From: Halomonas campaniensis
Lineage (GTDB): Bacteria > Pseudomonadota > Gammaproteobacteria > Pseudomonadales > Halomonadaceae
DNA: 64,000 nucleotides
Direction of reading: 5' to 3'
NCBI RefSeq assembly: GCF_002211105.1
Contig: NZ_JPUA01000034.1
Span: 608,053-672,052 of the forward strand
The notes under the pieces were generated by a model. It was not told where the DNA came from and did not search any database. It worked only from the letters and a program-made list of their open reading frames with translations. This document shows positions 10,467 to 18,114 of this stretch, piece by piece. Every line of letters starts with the position of its first letter. Positions within the stretch are counted from its first letter, which is position 1. Position numbers and translations under genes: made by a program.

Positions 10467-11183
10467 ATGAAGTTAATGGTCGTTGGGGCGAGTAAAGGCC
10501 TAGGTCGAGCTTTTGTAGAAGGGTTATGCACGGCTGGTGATAATGTTGTTGGTATTTCACGCCTGCGTCCGAAAGAGCTTAAGCTGCCTGATTTCGTTAG
10601 TCTTGATTGGATCGAAGCGGACCTAGGAACCCCTCTGGAGGCAGCCTTAGAGATTGAGCGGCAAGCTCCCCCGGAGCTGGATGTGCTGATATACAATCTG
10701 GGAGTTTGGGAAGAGACGGCTTTTACGGATGAGTACAAGTTTCTTGATGATTCTGATGAGAGCATTGTTGGGATGGTGAATATCAACATCACTGGAACCA
10801 TACTGCTGCTAAAAAGGCTTATTCCCAAGCTTCTCAATTCCACTAATCCTCGATTGATTCTTACTGGTTCAACATCCGGGCTTCGCCAGAGTGGACGTCC
10901 GGAAGTTACGTTTGGCGCGTCAAAGTTTGCCCTGACAGGTATTGGTGACGCATTGAGAGAGGGTTTCCGAAAGGACGGTTTAGCGGTTACTTGTTTGCAG
11001 CTTGGCTACCTCAACACAGACGATGCTCTTTCTGTGCCATTGGATGAAGCCGCTCTCCGAGGTGACGGACAACTTGTACCCGTTCACGACGTAGTCAATG
11101 TTGTAAATACCCTCATTAACATGTCTAGCGCATCTTACGTCCGTGAACTTGTGCTGCCTGCTATATATGATGAACGGTTTTGA
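10467..11183 (+). CDS. Cassette 3: short-chain dehydrogenase/reductase-like protein, catalytic Tyr replaced by Phe
   Basis: 238 residues with a Rossmann fold: glycine motif VGASKGLG (residues 6-13), NLG in place of NAG (78-80), serine strand LTGSTSG (about 132-138). The YxxxK pair reads F149-G-A-S-K153, so the proton-donating Tyr is Phe. The rest of the fold looks intact. It may have lost reductase activity and bind a nucleotide or substrate, or use another residue. The start at 10467 fits the Rossmann strand; the longer frame begins inside attC 2. Confidence 0.75.
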   Translation: MKLMVVGASKGLGRAFVEGLCTAGDNVVGISRLRPKELKLPDFVSLDWIEADLGTPLEAALEIERQAPPELDVLIYNLGVWEETAFTDEYKFLDDSDESIVGMVNINITGTILLLKRLIPKLLNSTNPRLILTGSTSGLRQSGRPEVTFGASKFALTGIGDALREGFRKDGLAVTCLQLGYLNTDDALSVPLDEAALRGDGQLVPVHDVVNVVNTLINMSSASYVRELVLPAIYDERF

Positions 11184-11200
11184 CGTCTATTCAGCAGAAG

Positions 11201-11284
11201 CCTAACAATCGCAGTCACAGCGACGGCTTTTCCGCTGCGGCTTTGCCTTCACTACAAAGCCGCGCGTGCTGCGGGCGTTAAATT
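11201..11284 (+). repeat. attC site 3
   Basis: Starts CCTAACAATCGCAG and ends CTGCGGGCGTTAAAT, with an internal GCGGCTTTG...CAAAGCCGC stem. Both core boxes are present. It belongs to the same sequence family as attC 4 and 7. Confidence 0.8.
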
Positions 11285-11301
11285 TTCAATCGGGTTTAGT
11301 G

Positions 11302-11733
11302 ATGAATATTGAGATCGTAGAAAAAGCAGATCACCTTCAACTGATAGAAGTTTGGGAAGCGTCGGTCATGGCAACGCATGATTTTCTGGCTGAAGATGAT
11401 CTACAGGAGTTAAAGCCGTTAATTCTGGAACAGTATTTTGACGCAGTTGATTTAAGGTGCGCTAAAAACGGCAACGGCGAAATTCAGGGATTCTGCGGAG
11501 TACATGACGGTAATATTGAGATGTTGTTCATCTTACCTGAGGCGCGCGGAAAGGACATTGGGGCCATGTTAGCGGCCCATGCTATCAAAGAGCAGGGAGC
11601 TTCAAAGGTCGATGTAAACGAGCAGAATGAACAGGCGCTAGGTTTTTACCAGCATATTGGCTTTAAAGTAACAGGTCGGTCACCAGTCGATGGTCAGGGT
11701 AAGCCTTATCCGCTGTTGCATATGGCGCTATAA
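11302..11733 (+). CDS. Cassette 4: GNAT acetyltransferase, YjaB-like
   Basis: 143 residues, single GNAT fold. The acetyl-CoA loop lies around IEMLFILPEARGKDIGAML, and the C-terminal VNEQNEQALGFYQHIGFKVTGR block, plus the KPYPLLHM ending, is almost diagnostic for E. coli YjaB-type N-acetyltransferases. Acceptor unknown. The ATG at 11302 follows the attC 3 core by 18 bases. GNATs are common integron cargo. Confidence 0.85.
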   Translation: MNIEIVEKADHLQLIEVWEASVMATHDFLAEDDLQELKPLILEQYFDAVDLRCAKNGNGEIQGFCGVHDGNIEMLFILPEARGKDIGAMLAAHAIKEQGASKVDVNEQNEQALGFYQHIGFKVTGRSPVDGQGKPYPLLHMAL

Positions 11734-11736
11734 AAA

Positions 11737-11819
11737 TTTAACAAGGCCAGGCACGGCGATGTCTTTTTCGTTGCGGCTTCGCCTTCACTACAAAGCCACG
11801 CGTGCTGGCGGCGCTATGC
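11737..11819 (+). repeat. attC site 4, right core mutated
   Basis: Same family as attC 3 (TAACAAGGCCAGGCACG ... CGGCTTCGCCTTCACTAC ... CGTGCTGGCGGCG), but the right core reads GCGCTATGCC instead of GCGTTATGCC, so recombination is probably impaired. Confidence 0.75.
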
Positions 11820-11820
11820 C

Positions 11821-12117
11821 TTAAAGTAGGTGCCCTTCTGGTAACATCCGTTTGTGCAGGATGCGGATAACTTCAACAACATCATCGGTGGCTACTCGAT
11901 AAAAGATGATATGGCTTCCTTGGGGGTACTGGCGGTAGCCCGGGCTAATCTTCTCGCAAGATTGCCCCAGGTTCGGATTTTCACCCAGTCGGTGGAAGCA
12001 CTGGTCGAACTGAAAAATGTAGTGGTTTCGCTGATCCCGGCCCCATTCACGCTCCGTATACAGTGCGATAGATTTAAGGTCGGCTTTGGCCTTCCTGGAA
12101 AGCTTGAAATTCAGCAT
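11821..12117 (-). CDS. parE: ParE/RelE-superfamily toxin
   Basis: 98 residues. The fold signature LSRKAKADLKSIALYTEREWG...QFDQCFHRLGENPNLGQSCEKISPGYRQYPQGSHIIFYR and the C-terminal ILHKRM match ParE toxins, which inhibit gyrase. Start overlaps the antitoxin stop as TAATG, so the two are coupled. The pair lies on the opposite strand to the cassette array, expressed from its own promoter. Confidence 0.88.
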   Translation of the reverse strand: MLNFKLSRKAKADLKSIALYTEREWGRDQRNHYIFQFDQCFHRLGENPNLGQSCEKISPGYRQYPQGSHIIFYRVATDDVVEVIRILHKRMLPEGHLL

Positions 12118-12356
12118 TAGCGCTTTTCGTTGTCTAGTTCGCGAATGAAAGAGCCATATGAGTAGTCTTCAAAACCACTGTCCTCGCCTTCTTTAAGCAG
12201 TTTGCGGAGCGTAGTCAGGCGGGTTTCGGACTCCTCAAGCAGGCGCAATCCTGCACGAACAACTTCGCTTGTTGAACTGTATCGGCCATTTTTGAGTTGT
12301 TCAGCAATGAAGGCATCAAAATGTTGGCCTAAAGTGATGCTGGTGTTCTTTTGCAT
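12117..12356 (-). CDS. parD: ParD-family antitoxin
   Basis: 79 residues. The N-terminal ribbon-helix-helix (NTSITLGQHFDAFIAEQLKNGRYSSTSEVVRAGLRLLEESE) is the DNA-binding and dimer part; the acidic C-terminus binds and neutralises the toxin. First gene of the operon, autoregulation expected through the palindrome just upstream. Confidence 0.9.
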   Translation of the reverse strand: MQKNTSITLGQHFDAFIAEQLKNGRYSSTSEVVRAGLRLLEESETRLTTLRKLLKEGEDSGFEDYSYGSFIRELDNEKR

Positions 12357-12372
12357 GATGTCATCTCGCTAG

Positions 12373-12387
12373 TACCAATAATTGGTA
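12373..12387. promoter_or_regulatory. Palindromic operator of parDE
   Basis: Perfect TACCAAT-A-ATTGGTA inverted repeat 16 bases upstream of the parD start, in AT-rich DNA. Position and symmetry fit ParD autorepression. Confidence 0.6.
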
Positions 12388-12407
12388 TATTTTGGTTCAG
12401 GTGGTAG

Positions 12408-12450
12408 AACAATGCAATCTACGCGACAAGCGGGTGATGGCGGGCGTAAG
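12408..12450 (+). repeat. Degenerate attC-like hairpin
   Basis: CAATGCAATCTACGCGACAAGCGGG...GGCGGGCGTAAGAC closely follows attC 2 but both core boxes are damaged (right core GCGTAAG). Probably the eroded attC of the toxin-antitoxin cassette. A second core-like GTTAGGGC stands at about 12488. Confidence 0.45.
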
Positions 12451-13019
12451 ACGGATCCCCGTCGATTTATGCCACGCGACGAATTACACGTTAGGGCATG
12501 AACAACCCCTCTGCTGACACACGAACTCAAGAGCTGTACTCCAGAATTTATAGAATAACCGCAGCCCTTTGGATGACACTGTAGAAGTAGGAGGGTAAGC
12601 GCCAGTTTTAAAAAGCTGGGTATTGCGGAGAATATCTACCCAAAAGGCATTGTCGTGACCTCCGATACTGGCTTCGCCAATGACCAATTTATCGGGAATA
12701 AATTTGAACAGCCGCAGGTTGGCCTGGAGGGTGAGTCGCATGGATGAGACGAGTAAACCCATAAGGACGGGGCTCAACTGAAGCAGGAACTGAGGAGTCG
12801 GGATTTTCCTCAACCGTAATCGATACCGGCGTGCCGATGGAAAATCCGGCTTGTGCCAGCAAGAGGCTTTTCAGAAACATGAACGCTGCTACGCGCTTCC
12901 CGCTACAGGGCGTGCGTTTCGGGGTTAGAGTCCCAGTGCCCTTTACAGACTTTCAAGGAGCGATTATTCATAGTTGTACGCGTTACTCTAAAGTAGGTTT
13001 TATTTTTCCAGGAGGCACC
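12451..13019. other. Cassette-array stretch without an intact gene
   Basis: No ORF here is convincing. The stretch carries a core-like ACGTTAGGGC near 12488 and, on the minus strand, a SymE-like remnant. The minus-strand frame 12484-12813 (109 codons) resembles nothing I know and is listed only as rejected. Confidence 0.4.
12797..12880 (-). pseudogene. Possible SymE-like toxin remnant
   Basis: The short stretch LLLAQAGFSIGTPVSITVEE matches the AGFxIGxxVxVxVExGxLVI core of SymE-type proteins. The matching segment is about 20 residues and the expected flanks are missing, so at most this is a fragment. Confidence 0.3.
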
Positions 13020-13604
13020 ATGCCCTTTACCAAACGCGGTGCAAATCTCGCCGTCACTCTGTTAGCAAGTCTGCTGGCCATCACCTTGATCGCCGGCTGC
13101 TCGAACCCGTCCTCGGACGCAGAGGAAGAGGCGGCGCAATCGTCGTCGACCTCGCCGTCAGCCGAGGCGTCCAATGATTCCGACAAACAGGAAGGCGCTG
13201 CTCCTTCGGGTCAGACGCAGGGCGGTGATGGTTCCGAGATTGCGCTGAACGCTCTCACGGAGGAGGACATGAATGAGGCCAGCCTTCCTGGGGAGCTGGG
13301 TTGCCAGTTCACCACGGATGACGGGGAGGTTTTACTGATAGCCATGGGCAATGTGGGGTCGTCCGATGCGGCGCAAGGGGTGGTCAAGGTCGCCGGTTAT
13401 GTGGAGCGCGTGTCGGCACCTGGTGGCTTTAATGGCATAACGGAGTCTCCAACCTTCAGTGGTAAGGGCAAGACCGTCCACATTGAGGTCACCGGTGAGC
13501 CTACTGAAGGCGGGGAGTCGCCGCCAAGGCCGGCGACGTTGACGTATGACCGGGCCGACGGCGCTCAGCGTGATTGGCAGGGCGAGTGGCGTTGCGGGCC
13601 TTAA
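13020..13604 (+). CDS. Cassette lipoprotein, function unknown
   Basis: 194 residues. Signal peptide with lipobox LIAGC (about residues 21-25), a Ser/Glu/Ala-rich low-complexity linker (about 27-70), then a globular domain with beta-strand character (GELGCQFTTDDGEVLLIAMGNV...). The ATG at 13020 has AGGAGG eight bases upstream, far better than the in-frame start at 12831. GC-rich codons (runs of TCG and GCG) stand out from neighbouring cassettes, suggesting a different donor. Confidence 0.75.
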   Translation: MPFTKRGANLAVTLLASLLAITLIAGCSNPSSDAEEEAAQSSSTSPSAEASNDSDKQEGAAPSGQTQGGDGSEIALNALTEEDMNEASLPGELGCQFTTDDGEVLLIAMGNVGSSDAAQGVVKVAGYVERVSAPGGFNGITESPTFSGKGKTVHIEVTGEPTEGGESPPRPATLTYDRADGAQRDWQGEWRCGP

Positions 13605-13685
13605 GGCGCTGGATGTCCCAAGATTTAAGCATCGCAAGGCGTATATTAGAGCTCAGACGATCATATCTGAGCAGCTAGCGGTCAC

Positions 13686-13769
13686 TTATCATCAGCCAGG
13701 CACGCCGATGCCTTGTTCGTTGCGGCTTTCGCCTCCACTAACAAGGCGCGCATGCTGCAGCGTTAGATG
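13686..13769 (+). repeat. attC site (family of attC 3/4), left core damaged
   Basis: Right part intact (CGGCTTTCGCCTCCACTA...GCATGCTGCAGCGTTAGATGC). The left end reads TTATCATCAGCCAGGCACG, lacking the AAC of the R' box. It follows the lipoprotein gene. Confidence 0.65.
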
Positions 13770-13793
13770 CGGGGCTTTCAACTGAGGTGTGTC

Positions 13794-14441
13794 ATGACAC
13801 AAAAAGTATTTTGGCAAAACCCATACCAAACTGACCACGATACATTCGTTGCTTCAGTTGATGGAACTCAGATTACTTTGGAATCAACCATCTTTTTTGC
13901 CTTTTCAGGGGGGCAGGAGAGCGATTACGGAACTATTGGGGGTTATCCGGTTATTTCAGCAGTGAAAAAAGGTTCCGAGATCATCTACACCTTACCTGAC
14001 GATCATCAGCTTGGGCTTGGCCAATCTGTCCACATAGAAATTGACTGGGAGAGGCGCTACCGGCTTATGCGTCTCCATTTTGCTGCCGAACTTGTTCTGG
14101 AGCTGTTTTATAAAGCGGTGCCAGGGATAAAAAAAAAAGTGGGTGCCCATATCGCCCAAAATAAAGCGCGGATAGATTTTGAGTGGCCTGAAAGCATATC
14201 TCCCATGCTGCAAGGATTTGCCGATGAGGCAAACCGAATTATTGAATCAGGGTTAACGATACAGACTGGCTTTGATGACAGTAAAAACGAACGCAGATAT
14301 TGGGAGATTGAGGGGTTCTCAAAAGTACCTTGCGGGGGAACCCATGTCAGAACGACCAGTGAGATCGGGCCCATCAGGTTGAAAAGAAATAACATCGGTC
14401 GAGGTAAAGAGCGAGTCGAGATTTTATTAGAGACTCAATAG
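13794..14441 (+). CDS. AlaX-like tRNA-editing domain protein with altered zinc site
   Basis: 215 residues resembling free-standing alanyl/threonyl-tRNA editing (SAD) proteins, which deacylate mischarged tRNA-Ala in the cytosol. FFAFSGGQESDYGTIGG matches the family's GGQPxDxG region. The second zinc pair is present (C180-GGT-H184), but the first HxxxH reads H95-FAA-E99. The start at 13794 has GAGGTG upstream; earlier codons lie next to the attC. Last recognisable cassette of this array. Confidence 0.72.
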   Translation: MTQKVFWQNPYQTDHDTFVASVDGTQITLESTIFFAFSGGQESDYGTIGGYPVISAVKKGSEIIYTLPDDHQLGLGQSVHIEIDWERRYRLMRLHFAAELVLELFYKAVPGIKKKVGAHIAQNKARIDFEWPESISPMLQGFADEANRIIESGLTIQTGFDDSKNERRYWEIEGFSKVPCGGTHVRTTSEIGPIRLKRNNIGRGKERVEILLETQ

Positions 14442-14691
14442 TCAAGTTTTCATTTTATGAAAGCTTCTGAGACTTGCGTGATGTCACACGCGTACTCTCA
14501 CCATGCGGTCACCCAGACTTTCCTAAAATGGGTACACTCGTTGAAAGGGCACCGGTGCTTCTCTCATCATGCACAGAGCCTGGAAGCCCTCCATTTTCGT
14601 CCATCCAGCGGGCGTTACCCAAAGGCCCACGGCACAGGCCCGTTGAATCAGGTCAAGGAAGTGAATATGCCCACGATTGCCGAGTAAGGTT

Positions 14692-15423
14692 ATGAAACAT
14701 CCCAATATGGGGCTGCACATACGCACTTATGACGATGAAGTGAAACGTCATTCCCACGATCATCATCAACTGGTACTGCCCTTGGTCGGTACGCTGTTTC
14801 TGTCGATAGATGCCATGGCGGGGGAGGTGGCACAGCACCGTGCGGCGATCATTCCTTCAGGAAGCGTCCATGGGTTTGCTGCAACAGAAGATAACCGTTT
14901 TTTGGTGGTCGATTTGCCGGAAGGGCTGGCGCCTGCGCTAGATAAGCTGCCTTGTTTCGCCGAGCTTGATTTGGCACTGCGCCATTACATCCAGTTCCTA
15001 CATGCTCAGGCCATGAGTGGGGCGGTGGCGGATGCTACCCAGCATCACATGCTGCTATTGCTGATCCAACTGCTGCAGGAGCGCCATGGAAGTCAATTGC
15101 AGCTGGATCGCAGGATTCACGCAGCGCAACAGTTTCTGGATGATCACTTTCAGCGACCGATTTCCATGGCCGAGGTAGCCAGTGTGGCCCATCTGAGCAT
15201 TCGTCAGTTGAACGAGCTTTTTCGCCATCAGGTAGGTGTGACGCCTCATCAATATCTCACAGATGTACGGATGAAAGAGGCGTGGCGGCTTCTGGAGCAG
15301 TCAGGCCTCAGCGTTCAGCGGGTGGCTGATGCGGTGGGCTACTCGTCGTTATCTGCCTTCAGCGACCGCTTTAGACGCCACTTTGGTAAACCGCCTACCC
15401 ACTTCCGCCGTCTCTCGACATAA
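14692..15423 (+). CDS. AraC-family regulator
   Basis: About 243 residues: N-terminal cupin sensor (HSHDHHQLVLPLVG... SVHGFAA) and C-terminal double helix-turn-helix (ISMAEVASVAHLSIRQLNELF ... VQRVADAVGYSSLSAFSDRFRRHFGKPP). ATG at 14692 with TAAGG upstream. It precedes an EamA exporter gene by 88 bases on the same strand and probably controls it. The sequence before it (14442-14691) contains no gene I can support. Confidence 0.88.
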   Translation: MKHPNMGLHIRTYDDEVKRHSHDHHQLVLPLVGTLFLSIDAMAGEVAQHRAAIIPSGSVHGFAATEDNRFLVVDLPEGLAPALDKLPCFAELDLALRHYIQFLHAQAMSGAVADATQHHMLLLLIQLLQERHGSQLQLDRRIHAAQQFLDDHFQRPISMAEVASVAHLSIRQLNELFRHQVGVTPHQYLTDVRMKEAWRLLEQSGLSVQRVADAVGYSSLSAFSDRFRRHFGKPPTHFRRLST

Positions 15424-15511
15424 TTCCGCCAGGATTCAAAAGATCCTCATCGATGCTATGGATACGCTCTCCCGTTAACGCTAACGCACGACAATTTCGG
15501 GGGAGAGAGAC

Positions 15512-16399
15512 ATGGCAACCGTGAACGCCGCTACCTGGATCGGATCCATTTCCGTGCTGCTTTGGGGCACGTTGGCTTTGCTGACCAAGCTATCCGGCGG
15601 AGAGATTCCAGAGTTCCAGCTGATGGCCATGACTTTCGGCATCGCGTTTCTGTTGATGGGTGGGCGTTGGGTCTTGGCTGGCCATACGGGCGTTCGCTAT
15701 ATACGCCAGCCGCCGTTTGCCTGGTGTATCGGTATCGTCGGGTTATTCGGTTATCACTTTGCCTATTTCAAGGCGATGACGCTAGCACCGGCGGTGGAGG
15801 TCAGCCTGTTGGCTTACCTCTGGCCACTACTGATCGTTCTGCTTTCTGCCCTGTTGCCGGACGAGAGGCTGCGAGCTCAGTCTATCGTTGGCGCCTTGGT
15901 GGCACTGGTAGGTTGTTGGTTGTTGATCAGCCGAAATGCTGGAGGATTTGCTTGGGAGAACCTACCCGGTTATCTGGTAGCGCTGGCGTGTGCATTGATT
16001 TGGTCTTCTTACTCTGTGCTCAGCAGGTTGGTGCGTACAGTGCCAACGGATGCCGTCGGTTGGTTTTGTGGCGTGACGGCACTGTTGGCTTTAGGGTGCC
16101 ATATGCTGTGGGAAGAGACGGTGTGGCCGGATGGCTTGATGCAGTGGGTTGGCGTGGTTGGGCTGGGCCTGGGGCCGGTTGGCATCGCATTTTTTACCTG
16201 GGACTATGGCGTCAAACACGGGAACATCCAGCTACTGGGCACCCTAGCCTACAGCGCGCCACTCATTTCGGTGGTGCTACTGATCCTGGCGGGATACGGC
16301 GAGGCCACGGCGGCCGTATTGAGTGCCAGCGTGCTCATCGTCATTGGTTCTTTGATCGCAGGTCGTGCGAAGCAGCGGGGCTCGCAGCGCCAGGAATGA
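15512..16399 (+). CDS. EamA/DMT-superfamily exporter, YddG-like
   Basis: 295 residues, ten predicted membrane helices in two EamA repeats. LLWGTLALLTKLSGGEIPEFQ at the N-terminus and AYLWPLLIVLLSALLPDERLR resemble the YddG aromatic-amino-acid exporter group. Inner membrane. Good GGGAGAG before the ATG. Its stop overlaps the ATG of the next frame as ATGA. Substrate unproven. Confidence 0.85.
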   Translation: MATVNAATWIGSISVLLWGTLALLTKLSGGEIPEFQLMAMTFGIAFLLMGGRWVLAGHTGVRYIRQPPFAWCIGIVGLFGYHFAYFKAMTLAPAVEVSLLAYLWPLLIVLLSALLPDERLRAQSIVGALVALVGCWLLISRNAGGFAWENLPGYLVALACALIWSSYSVLSRLVRTVPTDAVGWFCGVTALLALGCHMLWEETVWPDGLMQWVGVVGLGLGPVGIAFFTWDYGVKHGNIQLLGTLAYSAPLISVVLLILAGYGEATAAVLSASVLIVIGSLIAGRAKQRGSQRQE

Positions 16400-16890
16400 C
16401 GGCAACTGAGGTCGCTGGTGCTGCAACAGGCGACTTGCTGGCGTTATCTCCAGCTCCGTTAAGACCGAAGTGGCCACCGAGATTCAGTGTTCAAGATAGA
16501 GGGCAAGTTACTTATTCGTTAGCAATAATAGAAAACGCTTTGTTTGGCGCTAACACGACAACTAAAGCTCTGATTTGCAACTTCAATAACGAGCCTATTG
16601 GTTTTGCCGTTTATTTTTTCAACTTTTCAACATGGCTCGGCAAGCATGGGTTATATCTTGAAGATTTATATGTTTCTCCTGAGTATCGAGGCGTTGGTGC
16701 TGGCAAGGCGCTTTTGAAGTACCTTGCTAACATTGCTGTGTCGAAAGAGTGTGGTCGTTTCGAGTGGAGCGTGCTTGACTGGAATGAGCCCGCGATTCAG
16801 TTCTATGAGTCAATAGGTGCAAAGCCACAACATGAGTGGGTGGGCTACCGTTTGGCAGGAGAAGCGCTTGAAGCGTTTGCAGGTAGCTAA
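16396..16890 (+). pseudogene. GNAT acetyltransferase lacking its N-terminus
   Basis: From about codon 35 the frame is a clear diamine-acetyltransferase-type GNAT (GFAVYFFNFSTWLGKHGLYLEDLYV, RGVGAGKALLKYLA, the signature CGRFEWSVLDWNEPAIQFYES). The first ~35 codons are unrelated Pro/Ala-rich sequence overlapping the EamA stop by ATGA, whereas intact relatives have 35-45 more homologous residues. Either a chimeric gene translated by coupling or a truncated remnant. A GGCGTTATC motif near the junction (about 16440) hints at a recombination point. Confidence 0.65.
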
Positions 16891-16928
16891 CAACCCATTG
16901 TGACTTTGCGAAGCGCAATAGAGTAAAC
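16886..16928 (+). repeat. attC-like short hairpin between GNAT genes
   Basis: GCTAACAACCCATTG...CAATAGAGTAAAC: the arms pair imperfectly around a CTT-TGCG-AAG core. The left end has a good TAAC box; the right end is degenerate (GAGTAAAC for GCGTTARRC). Confidence 0.35.
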
Positions 16929-17357
16929 ATGCATACAATTTATAGAAAATACACTCACCAAGACACTCAAACGCTGATGCCGTTAATGTTTCAGCTTGGC
17001 TATGATCTTTCTGAGGAGGTGCTCTCAAGCAGTGTTAGCGCTTTGCGGAAGCAGGGTGGGGAGGTGTTTGTCGCGGAGGTGTCTGGCAACGTTCTTGGCT
17101 GCGTGTCTGCCATTGTTGATGTGCGTTTGGCCGAGGGCGTCAAGGGAGAGATCGTAAGCTTAGTGGTAAGCGAAAACGCAAGAGGACAAGGGCTTGGTAA
17201 AGGCTTGGTTCTCGAAGCGGAAAAGTGGCTGTCAGGAAAAGTGGGTGTTATCCGAGTGCGCGCTAATGTGCTTAGGGGGCAGTCCCACCTCTTCTATGAG
17301 TCTCTGGGGTACAGGAAGGATAAGGCCCAGGTTGTTCTTCTGAAGAAGAGCCCCTAG
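16929..17357 (+). CDS. GNAT-family acetyltransferase
   Basis: 142 residues, complete GNAT fold: N-terminal YRKYTHQDTQTLMPLMFQLGY, acetyl-CoA loop VSENARGQGLGKGLV, C-terminal FYESLGYRKDKAQVVLLKK. Acceptor unknown. Starts about 40 bases after the preceding GNAT and ends 2 bases before the next one, so transcribed with it. Confidence 0.85.
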   Translation: MHTIYRKYTHQDTQTLMPLMFQLGYDLSEEVLSSSVSALRKQGGEVFVAEVSGNVLGCVSAIVDVRLAEGVKGEIVSLVVSENARGQGLGKGLVLEAEKWLSGKVGVIRVRANVLRGQSHLFYESLGYRKDKAQVVLLKKSP

Positions 17358-17359
17358 AT

Positions 17360-17887
17360 ATGATCACTGCTTCAGAACGGCTAGGATTGCGCTACTACAG
17401 GCCCGGGGATACCCCGTCGATCTTTAAGACCTATACTGGTGACCTGGGCTCAGCGAAGTACTTGGCTCGGCAGCCACACAACGATGTTGCGCAAACTGAG
17501 AGCATGCTCAAGAAGCTCTCTAATCCTAGTAGCCTGGCATCTAATGGCACGTGCGTTTGGGTGATAGAGGCAATTAGATACGTTGCTGCTGCAGGGCTGA
17601 TAACCGTTGCCAAGGATGATGCGTCGATGGCTGTTCACTTCGGCATCGGCATCCCATACAGAGGTCGCGGGTTTGCAGCAGAGGCTTTGGCGCTAACCTC
17701 CCAACACTTGCTCGCAACCGGTCAGGCGGCAGGCGTTAGCTCTTTCACAGACGTAGACAACGCTGCTGCTCAAAGCGCTTTAGTTAAAGCGGGGTTCGTG
17801 CTTACTGGAAGAGCCCCGAGTTTTTATCAAGCTCCACTGCTGGGTGGAGAATACAGAGATGTTTACCGTTACCAGTACAGTATTTAA
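17360..17887 (+). CDS. RimJ/RimL-type GNAT acetyltransferase
   Basis: 175 residues. LGLRYYRPGDTPSIFKTYTG N-terminus, FGIGIPYRGRGFAAEALALTSQHLL as the acetyl-CoA site, then DVDNAAAQSALVKAGFVLTGRAPSFY. This is the large family that acetylates protein N-termini, antibiotics or small metabolites; target unknown. Two bases after the preceding gene. Confidence 0.85.
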   Translation: MITASERLGLRYYRPGDTPSIFKTYTGDLGSAKYLARQPHNDVAQTESMLKKLSNPSSLASNGTCVWVIEAIRYVAAAGLITVAKDDASMAVHFGIGIPYRGRGFAAEALALTSQHLLATGQAAGVSSFTDVDNAAAQSALVKAGFVLTGRAPSFYQAPLLGGEYRDVYRYQYSI

Positions 17888-18064
17888 TTAAAATTAGCCT
17901 CTCTCCCGAGTCGTTTTGCTCCAGCTTCGGTGCATCAAGGAGATGGGTACCTTACACAGCGAGATCAAGTCGATGTGCATCTCGCACCAGCTTCGTCAGC
18001 CGCCGTGCCTATGAGATTAAAGCGCTGTTCGAACAAAACCTGCCGCTTTGCAAACTTGATGCGC

Positions 18065-18084
18065 ATATAATGCGCGCATATTAT
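18065..18084. promoter_or_regulatory. Operator/promoter of ccdAB
   Basis: A near-perfect 20-base palindrome centred on ATGCGCGCAT, with AT-rich arms that include TATAAT, ends 30 bases before ccdA. Likely CcdA(B) autorepression site overlapping the -10. Confidence 0.55.
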
Positions 18085-18114
18085 AAGTTTATAGTTCCGC
18101 TCGAGGATTGAACC

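Noticed and set aside
12484..12813. Minus-strand 109-codon frame in the cassette array
   Set aside because: No ribosome binding site, no recognised family, and it runs against the array without its own promoter-like sequence.
12872..12930. Possible attC before the lipoprotein cassette (GAAAC...GTTTC with GGTTAGAG)
   Set aside because: The arms pair only partly and no left core box is visible; too weak to call.
14600..14620. GCGGGCGTTACCC core-like motif after the AlaX-like gene
   Set aside because: No pairing left arm could be found, so it was not called as an attC.
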